Source: Mya arenaria
Lineage: Eukaryota > Mollusca > Bivalvia > Myida > Myidae
DNA: 64,000 nt
Reading direction: 5' to 3'
Assembly: GCF_026914265.1 (NCBI RefSeq)
Contig: NC_069126.1
Span: 40,988,737-41,052,736, forward strand
Every line of letters starts with the position of its first letter. Position 1 is the stretch's first letter. Below the pieces are notes generated by a model. That model was not told where the DNA came from, did not search any database, and saw only the letters and a list, made by a program, of their open reading frames with translations. Both the position numbers and the translations under genes were made by a program. This document shows positions 1 to 13,500 of the stretch, in pieces.

Positions 1-3000
1 ACCATTGCTATTCCATACGCATAGCGAACAAGTATAACATGCGCAACGACCATTGCTATTCCATACACAAAGCGAACAAGTATAATATGCGCGACGACCG
101 TTGTTATTCCATCTACATAGCGAACAAGTATAACATGCGCGACGACAGTTGCTATTCCATACACAAAGCGAACAAGTATAACATGCGCGACGACAATTGC
201 TATTCCATACACATAGCGAACAAGTATAACATGCACGACGACCATTGCTATTCCATACGCAAAGCGAACAAGTATAACATGCGTGGCGACCATAGCTATT
301 CCATACACATAGCGAACAAGTATAACAAGCGTGACGACCATAGCTATTCCATACGCATAGCGAACAAGTATAACATGCGCGACGACTATTGCTATTCCAT
401 CTACAAAGCGAACAAGTATAACATGCGCGACGACCATTGCTATTCCATACACATAGCGAACAAGTTGAACGTGCGCGACGACCATAGCTATCCATACACA
501 TAGCGAACAAGTATAACATGCGCGACGACTATTGCTATTCCATCTACATAGCGAACAAGTATAACATGCGCAACGACCATAGCTATTCCATACACATAGC
601 GAACAAGTATAACATGCGCGACAACTATTGCTATTCCAAACACATAGCGAACAAGTATAACATGCGCGACGACCATAGCTAGTCTAAACACAAAACGAAC
701 AAGTATAACATGCGCGACGACCATAGCTATTCCATACACAGAGCGAACAAGTATAGCATGCGCAACGACCATTGCTACTCCATACGCATAGCGAACAAGT
801 ATAATATGCGCGATGACCGTTGTTATTGCATCTACCTAGCGAACAAGTTGAACATGCGCGACGACCATTGCTATTCCATACGCATAGCGAACAAGTATAG
901 CATGCGCGGCGATCATAGCTATTCCATACACATAGCGAACAAGTATAACATGCGCAACGACCATAGCTATTCCATACGCATAGCGAACAAGTATAACATG
1001 CGCGACGACCGTTGTTATTCCATCTACCTAGCGAACAAGTTGAACATGCGCGACGACCATAGCTATTCCATACACATAGCGAACAAGTATAACATGCGCG
1101 ACGACCGTTGTTATTCCATCTAGCTAGCGAACGGGTTGAACATGCGCGACGACTATAGCTATTCCATACACATAGCGAACAAGTATAACATGCGCACCGA
1201 CCATTGCTATTCCATACGCATAGCGAACAAGCATAATATACACGACGACCGTTGTTATTCCATCTAGCTAGCGAACAAGTTGAACATGCGCGAAGACCAT
1301 AGCTATTCCATACACATAGCGAACAAGTATAACATGCGCAATGACCATTGCTATTCCATGCACATAGCGAACAAGTATAACATGCGCGACGACCATTGTT
1401 ATTCCATCTACATAGCGAACAAGTATAACATGCGCGACGACTATTGCTATTCCATCTACATAGCGAACAAGTATAACATGCGCAACGACCATAGCTATTC
1501 CATACACATAGCGAACAAGTATAACATGCGCGACGACCATAGCTATTCCATACACATAGCGAACAAGTATAACATGCGCGACGACCATAGCTAGTCTAAA
1601 CACAAAACGAACAAGTATAACATGCGCGACGACCATAGCTATTCCATACACAGAGCGAACAAGTATAGCATGCGCAACGACCATTGCTACTCCATACGCA
1701 TAGCGAACAAGTATAATATGCGCGATGACCGTTGTTATTGCATCTACCTAGCGAACAAGTTGAACATGCGCGACGACCATTGCTATTCCATACGCATAGC
1801 GAACAAGTATAACATGCGCGGCGACCATAGCTATTCCATACACATAGCGAACAAGTATAACATGCGCAACGACCATAGCTATTCCATACGCATAGCGAAC
1901 AAGTATAACATGCGCGACGACCGTTGTTATTCCATCTACCTAGCGAACGGGTTGAACATGCGCGACGACTATAGCTATTCCATACACATAGCGAACAAGT
2001 ATAACATGCGCACCGACCATTGCTATTCCATACGCATAGCGAACAAGCATAATATACACGACGACCGTTGTTATTCCATCTAGCTAGCGAACAAGTTGAA
2101 CATGCGCGACGACCATAGCTATTCCATACACATAGCGAACAAGTATAACATGCGCAACGACCATAGCTATTCCATACGCATAGCGAACAAGTATAACATG
2201 CGCGACGACCATTGCTTTTCCATCTACCTAGCGAACAAGTATAACATGCGCGGCGACCATAGCTAGTCCATACACATAGCGAACAAGTATAACATGCGCA
2301 ACGACCATATCTATTCCATACACATAGCGAACAAGTATAATATGCGTGACGATCATAGTTATTCCATACACATAGCGAACAAGTATAACATGCGCGACGA
2401 CCATGGCTAGTCCATACACAGAGCGAACAAGTATAACATGCGCGACGACAATTGCTATTCCATACGCTTAGCGAACAAGTATAATATGCGCGACGACCAT
2501 TGATATTCCATACGCATAGCGAACAAGTATAACATGCGCGACGACAATTGCTATTCCATACGCATAGCGAACAAGTATAACATGCGCGACGACCATTGCT
2601 ATTCCATACGCATAGCGAACAAGTATAATATGCGCGACGACCATAGCTATTCCATACGCATAGCGAACAAGTATAACATGCGCGACGACCATGGCTATTC
2701 CATCTACCTAGCGAACAAGTATAACATGCGCGACGACCATGGCTATTCCATACGCATAGCGAACAAGTATAACATGCGCGACGACCATGGCTATTCCATA
2801 CGCATAGCGAACAAGTATAACATGCGCGACGACCATTGCTATTCCATACGCATAGCGAACAAGTATAACATGCGCGACGACCATGGCTATTCCATACGCA
2901 TAGCGAACAAGTATAACATGCGCGACGACAATTGCTATTCCATACACATAGCGAACAAGAATAACATGCGCGACGACAATTGCTATTCCATACACAAAGC

Positions 3001-4905
3001 GAACAAGTATAACAATTGCTATTCCATACGCATAGCGAACAAGTATAACATGCGCGACGACCATTGCTATTCCATACGCATAGCGAACAAGTATAATATG
3101 CGTGACGACCATTGCTATTCCATACGCATAGCGAACAAGTATAACATGCGCGACGACCATGGCTATTCCATCTACATAGCGAACAAGTATAACATGCGCG
3201 ACGACTATTGCTATTCCATACGCATAGCGAACAAGTATAACATGCGCGACGACCATTGCTATTCCATACGCATAGCGAACAAGTATAACATGCGCGACGA
3301 CCATTGCTATTCCATACACATAGCGAACAAGTATAACATGCGCGACGACCATTGCTATTCCATACGCATAGCGAACAAGTATAACATGCGCGACGACAAT
3401 TGCTATTCCATACGCATAGCGAACAAGAATAACATGCGCGACGACAATTGCTATTCCATACACAAAGCGAACAAGTATAACATGCGCGACGACAATTGCT
3501 ATTCCATACACATAGCGAACAAGTATAACATGCGCGACGACTATTTCTATTCCATACACAAAGCGAACAAGTATAACATGCGCGACGACAATTGCTATTC
3601 CATACACATAGCGAACAAGTATAACATGCGTGGCGACAAAAGCTATTCCATACACATAGCGAACAAGTATAACATGCGCGACGACCATTGCTATTCCATA
3701 CGCATAGCGAACAAGTATAACATGCGCGACGACCATAGCTAGTCCATACACATAGCGAACAAGTATAACATGCGCGACGACCATAGCTATTCCATACGCA
3801 TAGCGAACAAGTATAACATGCGCGACGACAGTTGCTATTCCATACACATAGCGAACAAGTATAACATGCGCGACGACTATTGCTATTCCATACACATAGC
3901 GAACAAGTATAACATGCATGGCGACCATAGCTATTCCATACGCATAGCGAACAAGTATAACATGCGCGACGACTATAGCTATTCCATACACATAGCGAAC
4001 AAGTATAACAAAGGCGACGACCATAGCTATTCCATACGCATAGCGAACAAGTATAACATGCGCGACGACTATTCTTATTCCATACACATAGCGATCAAGT
4101 ATAACATGCGCGACGACTATTGCTATTCCATACACATAGCGAACAAGTATAACGTGCGTGGCGACCATAGCTATTCCATACACATAGCGAACAAGTCTAA
4201 CAAGCGCGACGACCATAGCTATTCCATACGCATAGCGAACAAGTATAACATGCGCGACGACTATTGCTATTCCATCTACATAGCGAACAAGTATAACATG
4301 CGCGACGACCATTGCTATTCCATACACATAGCGAACAAGTATAACATGCGCGACGACCATAGCTAGTCCATACACATAGCGAACAAGTATAACATGCGCG
4401 ACGACCATAGCTATTCCATCTACCTAGCGAACAAGTATAACATGCGCGACGACCATTGCTTTTCCATCTGCCTAGCGAACAAGTATAATATGCGCGACGA
4501 CCATAGCTAGTCCATACACATAGCGAACAAGTATAATATGCGCGACGACCGTTGTTATTCCATCTACCTAGCAAACAAGTATAACATGCGCGACGACCAT
4601 TGCTTTTCCATCTACCTAGCGAACAAGTATAACATGCGCGACGACCATTGCTATTCCATACACATAGCGAACAAGTATAACATGCGCAACGACCATAGCT
4701 ATTCCATACGCATAGCGAACAAGTATAACATGCGCGACGACCATTGCTACTCCATACACATAGCGAACAAGTATAGCATGTTCGACGACCATTGCTACTC
4801 CATGCACATAGTGAACAAGTATAATATGCGCATCGACCATTGCTATTCCATCTACATAGCGAACAAGTATAACATGCGCGGCGACGACCATTGCTATTCT
4901 ATTTG
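1..4905. repeat. 48-bp tandem satellite, about 100 units
   Basis: A 48-bp unit (core gcgaacaagtataacatgcg) repeats from the window start to about 4905, where it breaks into unique AT-rich DNA; the left end lies outside the window. The unit is 16 codons long, so reading frames stay open on both strands: the plus frame encodes a repeat beginning MRDDH and the minus frame a hydrophobic one beginning MVVAHVILVR, the longest about 566 codons at 2708-4408. Indels are rare: a 1-bp loss near 490, a 12-bp loss near 3014 and a 3-bp gain near 4868. The plus frame is broken by several TAG codons (gctagtcc variants). I annotate it as a satellite, not a gene, because the variation falls largely on amino-acid-changing positions and no splice or start context is visible. 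Confidence 0.95.
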
Positions 4906-6100
4906 TTTTGCATTTCACCAAAATGTTAGTAGTGTACTAGCAATAGACAAAATATGGGGTAGGGGTTAAGGTACAAAACATCGGCCTGGAAACTTGTACA
5001 GTCGAGTATTAACCATGAAGTTTGGAAAATAGGAATATATACATGATATCACAGTAACAACATGCACAGAAATGCCATATTTGCCGAGAAAATACGAAAT
5101 ATTGTGGATAAAATCAATACGTTTGTTAGTAAACATTGCCCCCTCAGCCACAATCTGTTCAATATTTTTTTTCTATACAGTTATGTTACCAAACTCAGAT
5201 GTCGATGGAAGAACATGTTTTTCGCCACATTCTGGACCCATACACTTTTCAAAATTTAAAGAAAAAGTCCACTTACCAGGTAAAAGTTAGTACCTGAATC
5301 GGTACTTTTCATTCTAAATCCGCCATTTTGTTTGCCATGAAACATTTTTCTCACTTAATGATTGCATGGAACGAAATTACGTCCTCCCGTTGTATAATGT
5401 TGAAATAACGTGTTTCAACATCGTTGTAAAATAAATAAGTTTACACTAAAAATAGTGATATGTGCAGAATTGAAGACCTTCGCCGACCATTGATCAATGC
5501 GGTAACCAACACAGGTATTGATGAAAAACTTACATGAATGATAGATGCGTTTGCTCATCAAGTTCATTGTTTGGTCAGGTTTTGATTCGTGTACCGTTTA
5601 ATAAGTTTAAAATGTACATGAATGTTTGGGTGTAGTTCCCATTTATATTAAAATGATTTGCAAACTGTCTGGTAAACACATGCAGACACAAAAGTACTGG
5701 GGTGCAGTCCACGGTATTTCCTTGATGCAAAAAGCCAGATGACCAGATCCGCAAACCAAGTGCCGAGGTATAGTCCATGGTATTATCATGATACAAACTG
5801 CCAGATTATCAAATCCGGACACCTAAGAACAACGTACAGATGCAAGTTGCCATATTACCAGATCCGGCCACTAAAGTCTCAAGATATAGTTAATGCCATT
5901 CTTTGATGCAAATAGCCAGATTAACAGATACGGACCCTGAGTACCAAGATGCAATTCATGTTATCATCATCATGGTGCAAATAACAAAGTTATTATGGAA
6001 TCAAAAAGTAAAGTATCAATAGTTTGTTTTCGTCGTCAAACTGTTAATTAGACATATTCGTATATGTGCACGAAATACGATTTTAATAAAACGCGTGTCC
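4906..6100. other. Intergenic spacer, no gene seen
   Basis: This is AT-rich unique DNA apart from the degenerate repeat at 5690-5990. The short open frames near 5062-5290 lack recognisable domains or splice context, and I see no gene. Confidence 0.6.
5690..5990. repeat. Degenerate tandem repeat of roughly 70-85 bp
   Basis: The pattern 'gatgcaaa..gccagat.accagatccg' followed by 'accaagatgcagt' recurs three to four times with substitutions and indels. It sits in otherwise featureless DNA between the satellite and receptor copy 1. No coding sense is visible. Confidence 0.55.
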
Positions 6101-6109
6101 GTCGCCGTT

Positions 6110-7400
6110 CCTCGTCTGGACTTGATTTACAGAGATAAAGTTACCATTGCGACCAGAGAAGACAATGGCACGAAATCTACCAATTTCAATCTGAGTTAAA
6201 TATTCGTCGCATCCATTGCCTTAATTGTGACATTATGTCTTTGTATTGTCAAACACACACGCACTATTTTGAAAATGCAAATTTGACATTATCGTAGTTA
6301 TTTGTTATCAGGTATTGCACCCACAAAACAGATTGAAACAAAATACGAGAGCATAATTTCAATCACGTGCGTAGTAAGCGAGGTAACTGATTTGCACCAT
6401 GCGGCCAAGTACAACTGTCAATAGCTAGCTTGCGTAATTAACTAATAGTGTATTAATTTATCCGCAGCTAGGCTAGTATTTAAATGTTCAGATCCACATT
6501 CTTATAACTGCTTCGATATGGAAGTTATGGACGAAAACAAGGAAATAATATCAATCATGATACAAGTAGTTGTTATAGCGGTTTTGATTGTTCTCCCAAG
6601 TCTGTTTGAATCATTTTCTTACAAGGTAATTAATTGCCATGCTCATAATAAGTTTGCTTTATACACATAAGTAAACATATTAAAAAGGTCGAGGGAGAAG
6701 ATAACTGTATTTCAAATATCTACTGTAAGGTTTTCAAAAAAGCTTTTGAATGGTGTTGCTTACGACTAAGATATTTTATTCAAAATTTTACGATATCATA
6801 CTTTCGTTTTCATCGGTCGAATAATTGATTGCAGTGTTTGTTTTGCCTTACCGTTACCCCAAATCGCCGATACTACACGATTTCCCTAGGCGAACACGTA
6901 GTCTGACACATTTTATTTGAGCTTGTTATTATTGCTGTGGAAATAGTTGTGTTATAATCTTGTTAACCGGTTATTGCTAATTGTTCTCACTGAACATCCA
7001 AGACGGTCACACAAACACCGTTTCGATACATTGATGTTGATATGCAAATGGTCATGATACCTTTGTCTATTGCTTTGTGACATTGTTTGTCTGGTTAAAT
7101 GAGAGTCGGTTTTGTCTTTTATCCGTGTGAGTTTTAACATAGCTGCTGTATAATCTTCATGTCGTTCCTGTAGTTTATGTGTGATAAATCAAATGCCTTA
7201 TTTCTTACGCGCATAGTTTTCAGAAGCTTTTCTTAACATTTCCGGTCATTATTCGCTTACAAAAAACTTCCAGCAACAAGATGACTCAACTGTCATCGTA
7301 CTGTGTGGTTACATATACTATTGTCAATACTTTAAAACAATGTCGACGTTCAAACCATTGTTCTTCAATGAGACAGTTGGGAAACAAATCCTCCTATGAT
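6110..7400 (+). repeat. 5' block of receptor copy 1, duplicated elsewhere in the window
   Basis: This block upstream of copy 1 has decayed relatives at about 41875-42590 and 53205-53700, all in plus orientation. Shared landmarks are 'ggtaactgatttgcacc', the stretch ending 'ctgcttcgatatgg' and 'cttaacatttccggtcatt'. Because it moves together with the receptor it probably contains the promoter region, but no promoter element is certain. 'tatttaaa' at 6477-6484 is a possible TATA-like box. Confidence 0.6.
6518..6625 (+). CDS. Possible alternative first exon or upstream ORF, hydrophobic
   Basis: An ATG at 6518 opens 36 codons that end exactly at a good donor (ACAAG|GTAATT, 6626). The peptide starts MEVMDENKE and continues with a hydrophobic stretch (MIQVVVIAVLIVLPSLF), like a signal peptide. 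However, it ends in phase 0, whereas the Ig1 exon needs phase 1, so direct splicing to Ig1 would break the frame. It could be a 5' UTR exon with an upstream ORF, or it could need an unseen intermediate exon. The related copies at 42.2 kb and 53.35 kb have lost the ATG. Confidence 0.35.
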
Positions 7401-7494
7401 AGAAGTAGCTCATGGCACATGTCAAGCTACCACCATTAACGTTTTTGTTGCCCGTTGATCGGTACAGTACCGTATACACGAACGCGCAGGTGAA

Positions 7495-7534
7495 ATGGAT
7501 AAGTGTTGTTTGTATCTTCTGATGTCTGGATTTG
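7495..7534 (+). CDS. Copy 1 exon 1: signal peptide start
   Basis: ATG followed by MDKCCLYLLMSGF and one extra base, then a donor (TTTG|GTATGT), gives phase 1. Joined to the Ig1 exon (phase 1, completing an Ala codon) the N-terminus reads MDKCCLYLLMSGFALFSYTC, a compact signal peptide likely cleaved near the SA-R step. I chose it because it is the only nearby ATG exon whose phase and hydrophobicity fit. No counterpart was found in copies 2-5. Confidence 0.6.
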
Positions 7535-10500
7535 GTATGTTGTTCCGTTTTTGTTTTCTTTTCTTACAGCTGATGTAAAAGTAGTTTAGTCAATTTTGTA
7601 ATTTTAAAGTTGTCGCGTTTTTTTCACTGAACTAGAATTAAGATATGTAGTAATAGTTGTGTAAAGTGGACGAATACTTGAAGATGAAATAAAAAACAGA
7701 AGTTGTAATTGACAACTTCTTTTAAAATCGTTTTAGAAGTCGTCCTAGTACCGAGATGACTAACAGTCGAAAAGAAGGAGGAGCTGAATGTCGAGCCATT
7801 TCAATCTTTCGAATAAGCATTAATCTGTATGGCAACCATGCTTAACAGTCCGGTCTTGCCTTGTGACATTATATTATGTCAAAATAAAATTTGCCGCGTA
7901 ATTTATTTAAATATAGGGTTGAATCCTGATATTTGTTCAAATTCCACTACGAATATCATACAAATCTTTGTTGATACATTGCGGTTCACAATCACTATTT
8001 CAGCTCTTTTTAGTTACACCTGTTCTGCCAGAGAACAGTATGGGACAATATCAGTGGTAGGACCTGCGTTTGTGAACAGGGAGGTAACACTGAAAGCGAC
8101 ACCGTTCTACCCTTGGGGATGTGACGTAGAATGGAAATACATTATGGAAGGCGGAACACAATTTCAAACATTAATCCAGTCACATGCTAAAATTTATTGG
8201 GAGGATGGATCTTTCTTTCTGAAATGGTGGGCTTCAAATGCATACAACAGATCCGACTTCTACGCCGGATGTGCAACAAACACAACAATAAGAACACGCT
8301 TAATATCTTTAAATATGAAAGGTAAATATCGGAGTCTATTCCAAGGTGTTATCCAATCTTATATTTTTACACACGTATCTATATTTATATAAAGTGTGTG
8401 AGCTGATCCTTGCTTCCTCTTTGTTTTTGTTTTTTTTATTTTTTTATTAAATTCTTTAGAGCTTTCTAACATATATGAATGCGTTTTTATCTTAGTATGT
8501 GGCTTGTTCGTCCATTTGGTTCCTACTGTTTGTTTTCTTCTTAATAAATACAAAGCAAAACATGATTGAGTTGTGATAATTAAGCTTATTTACGTTATAA
8601 TTAGAGATTGTTGGAACATGTGGAGCTCTCGTGATTTTAAGCCCGGTTGTTCGAGGCGCGGATGTCAAACTTGGATATTTTCCGTCTGACTTTTCTATAC
8701 GCAATCAAGGAAATATTACACGAACATGGAAGAAAAATATTGAGGACATAGTGCTACGGGAAGGGTCTTTCGAAGCGGAAATTATTTCTGAATATTTGTA
8801 CATATTGACTATATTTAACTTCGAAGAAAGAGATGAAGGAACATATATGTTAAGCTGCAATGAAATTGGCAACACGGATTCTGTGCAGCTTCATATTCCA
8901 GGTACCTACCGCTCACTTCTCCGAGCAATCTGACTTTTAATTAATGGTTGTTTTTTATATGTTAGCTTGGAATAAAAAGAAGTCATAAAAGTACAAGAAG
9001 ACTAATTTATGTCGCCAGATGATAAATGCATGAACAGCAATACGATAAACATTTGGTTTTCATCTGTTTTTTGAAACTCTACATTGTATTCCAAGTGATT
9101 TAAATGTTTTTTTAGAGCCACCGAGTTATCCAGTTATCGGTCCAAAATCTGCTGACTTTCATACAACAGAATGCATTTATGTTGATTTGGGCTCCGACTT
9201 GTATTGCAAAACTGAAAATGGAACAGAACCCATACAAGTAGTACTTTTATTTGGCCAGGATTCATTTGATCTTACTGAAAGTAATGAGGAAAAAGGCTTG
9301 TTCCGTTTCAATAACGTTCACCAACAAATGAAAGGAATGTTGAGGCAGAATGTGACATGCCTAGTTTCAAATGCAGCCCTTGAAAAACCTTACGAAGTGC
9401 ACGGCATTCTTTGTAACGTAGGTAAGGAAGTAAAATATACATGATGTGAAGCAATGATTCATAATTTTGTGGAGTTTAATATTATTGGATCGTGCATAAT
9501 TTTCGATGTTTTTAAACTCATTCTTTTAATACCAGAGAAAGGTAGCCCGCCATTGCTGACTGTTCCTGAATTCCTCTTTGGAGAAAGCTCTACATCAATC
9601 TGTGAGGTTCGCAATGCTGTTCCAGCCCCGGCAATAGAACTGCACATTGGCGAAATCTTGCTAGCAGATGTTCAACAAATTGATTCATTTAACGTATCTT
9701 CTCATACGTTTACTAGCACAGCAGCGATGACAAATACTAACAAAATATGGAATGGGAAAGATATGTGCTGCACCAAGAAAAGCAAATACGATTTTGGTAT
9801 TACAAATGTATCAGAATGCCAAAACATTAGTATGAAATGTAAGTAAATTGGAATGATTTCGATTTTAAATAATGTTTAATTGTTATAAAATGCTGGCATT
9901 CTGTACTAATTTCTTTTGTTGAACATGCAATCGATCCAACTGAACAATGTGTGCTACTCCTTTTTAAAATATACCCATACTTGGTAAAGTGCACCTACAT
10001 TTTATTAGATAATAATTGTGTTATTATAAAATGCACTTACCTTCAAATTGATATAAATCAAACTAGTATAAAATGCACATACGTTCAAATAAACAAAGTA
10101 TAACTCGAGTAGGAAACACCGTACTTCTGAACTATTAAGATATACTTCCAAACGATATGTTTTATATGCGTTCAAGTCTTAGTTAATGACGATAGTAGAA
10201 TATTGAGTTTCTAATCTCGAATATTAATCACGACCTATATGTACAAAGTAAGATAATTAATAATGTACTGTTTAAAGTAAGCTGTCGCACATCAAACAAC
10301 TTTAAGTACACATTTCTGCCAATGATCGTTTTTTAATTGACATATGACATGGACTTGCGTTTTAGAGATCTGATACCACACACATTAAGAAACTGCATTT
10401 TCTCTTTTTCCATTTCAGTTCCCCCATCTTACATTTCGATGTCGGTAAACAAAACACATGACTACAGGAACAATAGTTCTGTCTGTTTCTTAGATGTATC

Positions 10501-13500
10501 ATGTCAAACAAATGAATCAAATCCACCTTGCACGATTGAATGGTCAAGCGACAACGATAATTTAAGATATATTAATAGCAGCAATTGGACTATTAAAGAA
10601 CATGGGAGCTATCAATCTGTTTCCAAAGTGCTTTACAGGGTGATAAAAGACAAAACTGGTGGAACTATAACATGTTCAACAAAATGTGATCATTTCCCAT
10701 CTCATCTAAATACAAATGACACAGTATATGTTTCAGGTACGTACTGGAACTTACTTATTTGTTGACCTTTGTTCAAACTGCCAATCGAACAATGCCGTCT
10801 GTTATCGTGTACAATATCCTAAAAGGGGTCTGTCTTCCGTATTGAACTTATACATGAACATATGTTTTATTTAAGGTGTTTTACCCACTTCTAACAAAAG
10901 TTATAACCAATCTATTTTAAAATGTGGATTATAGCCTCAGTGTCATTTAGGATTAAATAATTAGAGAGAGAAATATAAGTGAGTTTATTACTATGATAAA
11001 GTATTGTATAATGTCTGATAAATTCCCGAGGTCCACACGATGTTTTATTAAAACGAAATGTATAGGAAATACCAACTAAATTCCAAACTGATCCACCGAC
11101 GTTCTATATTTTAATGAGGCAGATAAGTGGGCGGAGCATAGCATCAATGTTTTTAGTGAACAACTCGCTCATATTTCTTGAAAGTGTACTTTTTGTATAT
11201 GACGAAATTAAGTATGACAAATCATAAGGAGTGTAAAAACTCCTTTTTTGTTGCGTAATTGGTTGATTGACATTATCACTTGATGTTATTAATTAATCAT
11301 TGATTTGTCAAAATATCGTTATTATATTATGTAAATATTCCTCGTCTTGCGGATCTGGTGTTGTTTTTGTATATTTTTTACGTTACCGGCGTGTGTTCTC
11401 ACACCACTAAAACCAACTTTTTATACCATATTTTTATTTTCTTTGCAATTTCGATGTCATACAATAAAATAATGCTAAAACAACTGTTTTCAGATGCATT
11501 ACATGGAAATGTATTTGAACCCTAAACTAAGAAACTCAAATCATTGGCATTCAGAAAGTCATGTGATATGCAAATTTCGTAATCACGTTGTGTGCGCTAA
11601 ATTTAATTTTGCTTTCGGTTATGTTGCAATGCAAAAAATGCAGTTTTAGCGGTTAAAAAAGGTCAAAAAGTTTCAGATTGTTTTATCTTTCATTCAAGGT
11701 GTTGTACTAAAGTGTTGTAGGATTTAAATTAAATATATTTTAAAATGAATGATAATTATTGTTTTCTCTTCACTGGGTATTTATATTACTTTGTTACTTT
11801 CTCAAAAAATTCTACACTACATTGCAGGTGGTCCAACCATGCAGTTGAACACGACATCACCTGTTAATTTATATCCGAATAATACAGTGAACGTCAAATG
11901 CCTTGTTGATGACTGCCATGTTACAGGGAAATGGACGCTTCGATGGGAAGATGAAAATAAGGCTGAAATAAAGACTTGTACACAAACAGAGGAATGCCTG
12001 TTTACACTGAGCTACACCGGAGATAAAGAAATGACATACATTTGCATCGCATGGAAATTACATGTGATTCTGAGAAACAACTTGACAGTTTTAAACTCAT
12101 TGACAAAGGGTTTGTATGAAACATTTCAAATATTCATTTTAAACGATACCAATACCAGGTATCAATCATTCTGCGGCAATGGCACGATTAAATAAAACCT
12201 TATGTGTACATGTCATCCCTTATTTTCCATTTATTCATTTTAACAGTTAAATAATTTTAACGTTCAGTTTGAGACAATTCTTTGATGTCAGTGTTAAATC
12301 CACACACAGTAAAGGTCTGTAGCTTCGGTAATTGTGATTATATATAGCCAAATACGAGACGATTGGAGACTAAATGTATCGGGAATGTATCGAATGGCAA
12401 GATATTGAGATGTTTTACAGTGTTACTACCATCAGCAAATAACATGAAGGTCCATACAATAAATAAGATGACTGCAAGAACTGTTTAAGATAATATTCTC
12501 TTAAGTAAACTACAACACTGCATATGTAAATCTAAATAAACTCCAACATTATTTGATTGCTTGTATTTTTCTTATTGTGTGCATAAAAAACATACACAAA
12601 TTGTGATCAACCGTTTCAAGATACGGTAAAATCCGGCAAAATTGCAATAAATACAATAAATAATGGACGACACAATATAGCCACAAAACCGTAATTGCCA
12701 AGATGGATTATAAGTGCAGCACTTGCTTTCTAATTGCAGAAGGAACAACCAACCCTGCACTAGATGTTACCCAACAGTGGTATACGCCGGTCATTTACGC
12801 CGTATCGGGAACAGCTGTAGTTATAATACCTGCAACGTTAATCGGACTTCTATGTAGGCGATACTTTCATCATGAAAATTATACAGGTTCTTTAACTGAA
12901 AAATAAACTTTGAAACAATTTTTAATCGATGCATATTTTTCTCTGTCATTGGTCACAATAATGTATTGAGAAATATCATCTAATTAATTCATCATAACTG
13001 AAGGTAAGGTTTTTGTGATAGTCTGTTTCCCATTGACAATGTTTCAGTCAGTTAATCTTAGGTGAACTCGGCGTTGACTTATCTGTGACAGAAGGGCATG
13101 ATAATTCAGGTCAACTCAAGTGTCCACTTACTAATTTAATTATGTTGGTCTAACTAAGGGCGTATACGTATGAGCACAACCTGTCTCTGCATACGAACAA
13201 TCTTAATTGAAGGGAAGAGAATTTTTTTTAAACGATATTGCAAAATAAATTTCACTTTATCGGTAATACAATGGATGCTACGGAAACATGTTCAACACAC
13301 AATACAAATTCTGTAATCTCTCAATGGCACAAGGATCGGAAGTACAAAACAATGCACAAACGTACACACACCGAACATGAATATAACGTTGATGTTTTTC
13401 AGTGAATCTTGGACCGATCATTAATGTATTTAGAAAAATGAGATGGAGTTTTTACATATATGTTGTAAAGTCACATTTGGTAAAAATAAGTGACCTCTGT

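Noticed and set aside
2534..4408. Long overlapping open frames on both strands of the satellite (402 and 566 codons) as repeat proteins
   Set aside because: A 48-bp period necessarily keeps frames open. There is no start context, splice site or unique flanking domain, and neighbouring units carry stops in the plus frame.
1..4905. CRISPR array
   Set aside because: The units are contiguous tandem copies without unique spacers, in an intron-bearing eukaryotic genome.
12887..12906. Termination of copy 1 just after the membrane span by read-through of the TM exon (ending SLTEK)
   Set aside because: A donor with the conserved phase precedes it and both tail exons are intact and conserved. Intron retention remains possible as a minor form.
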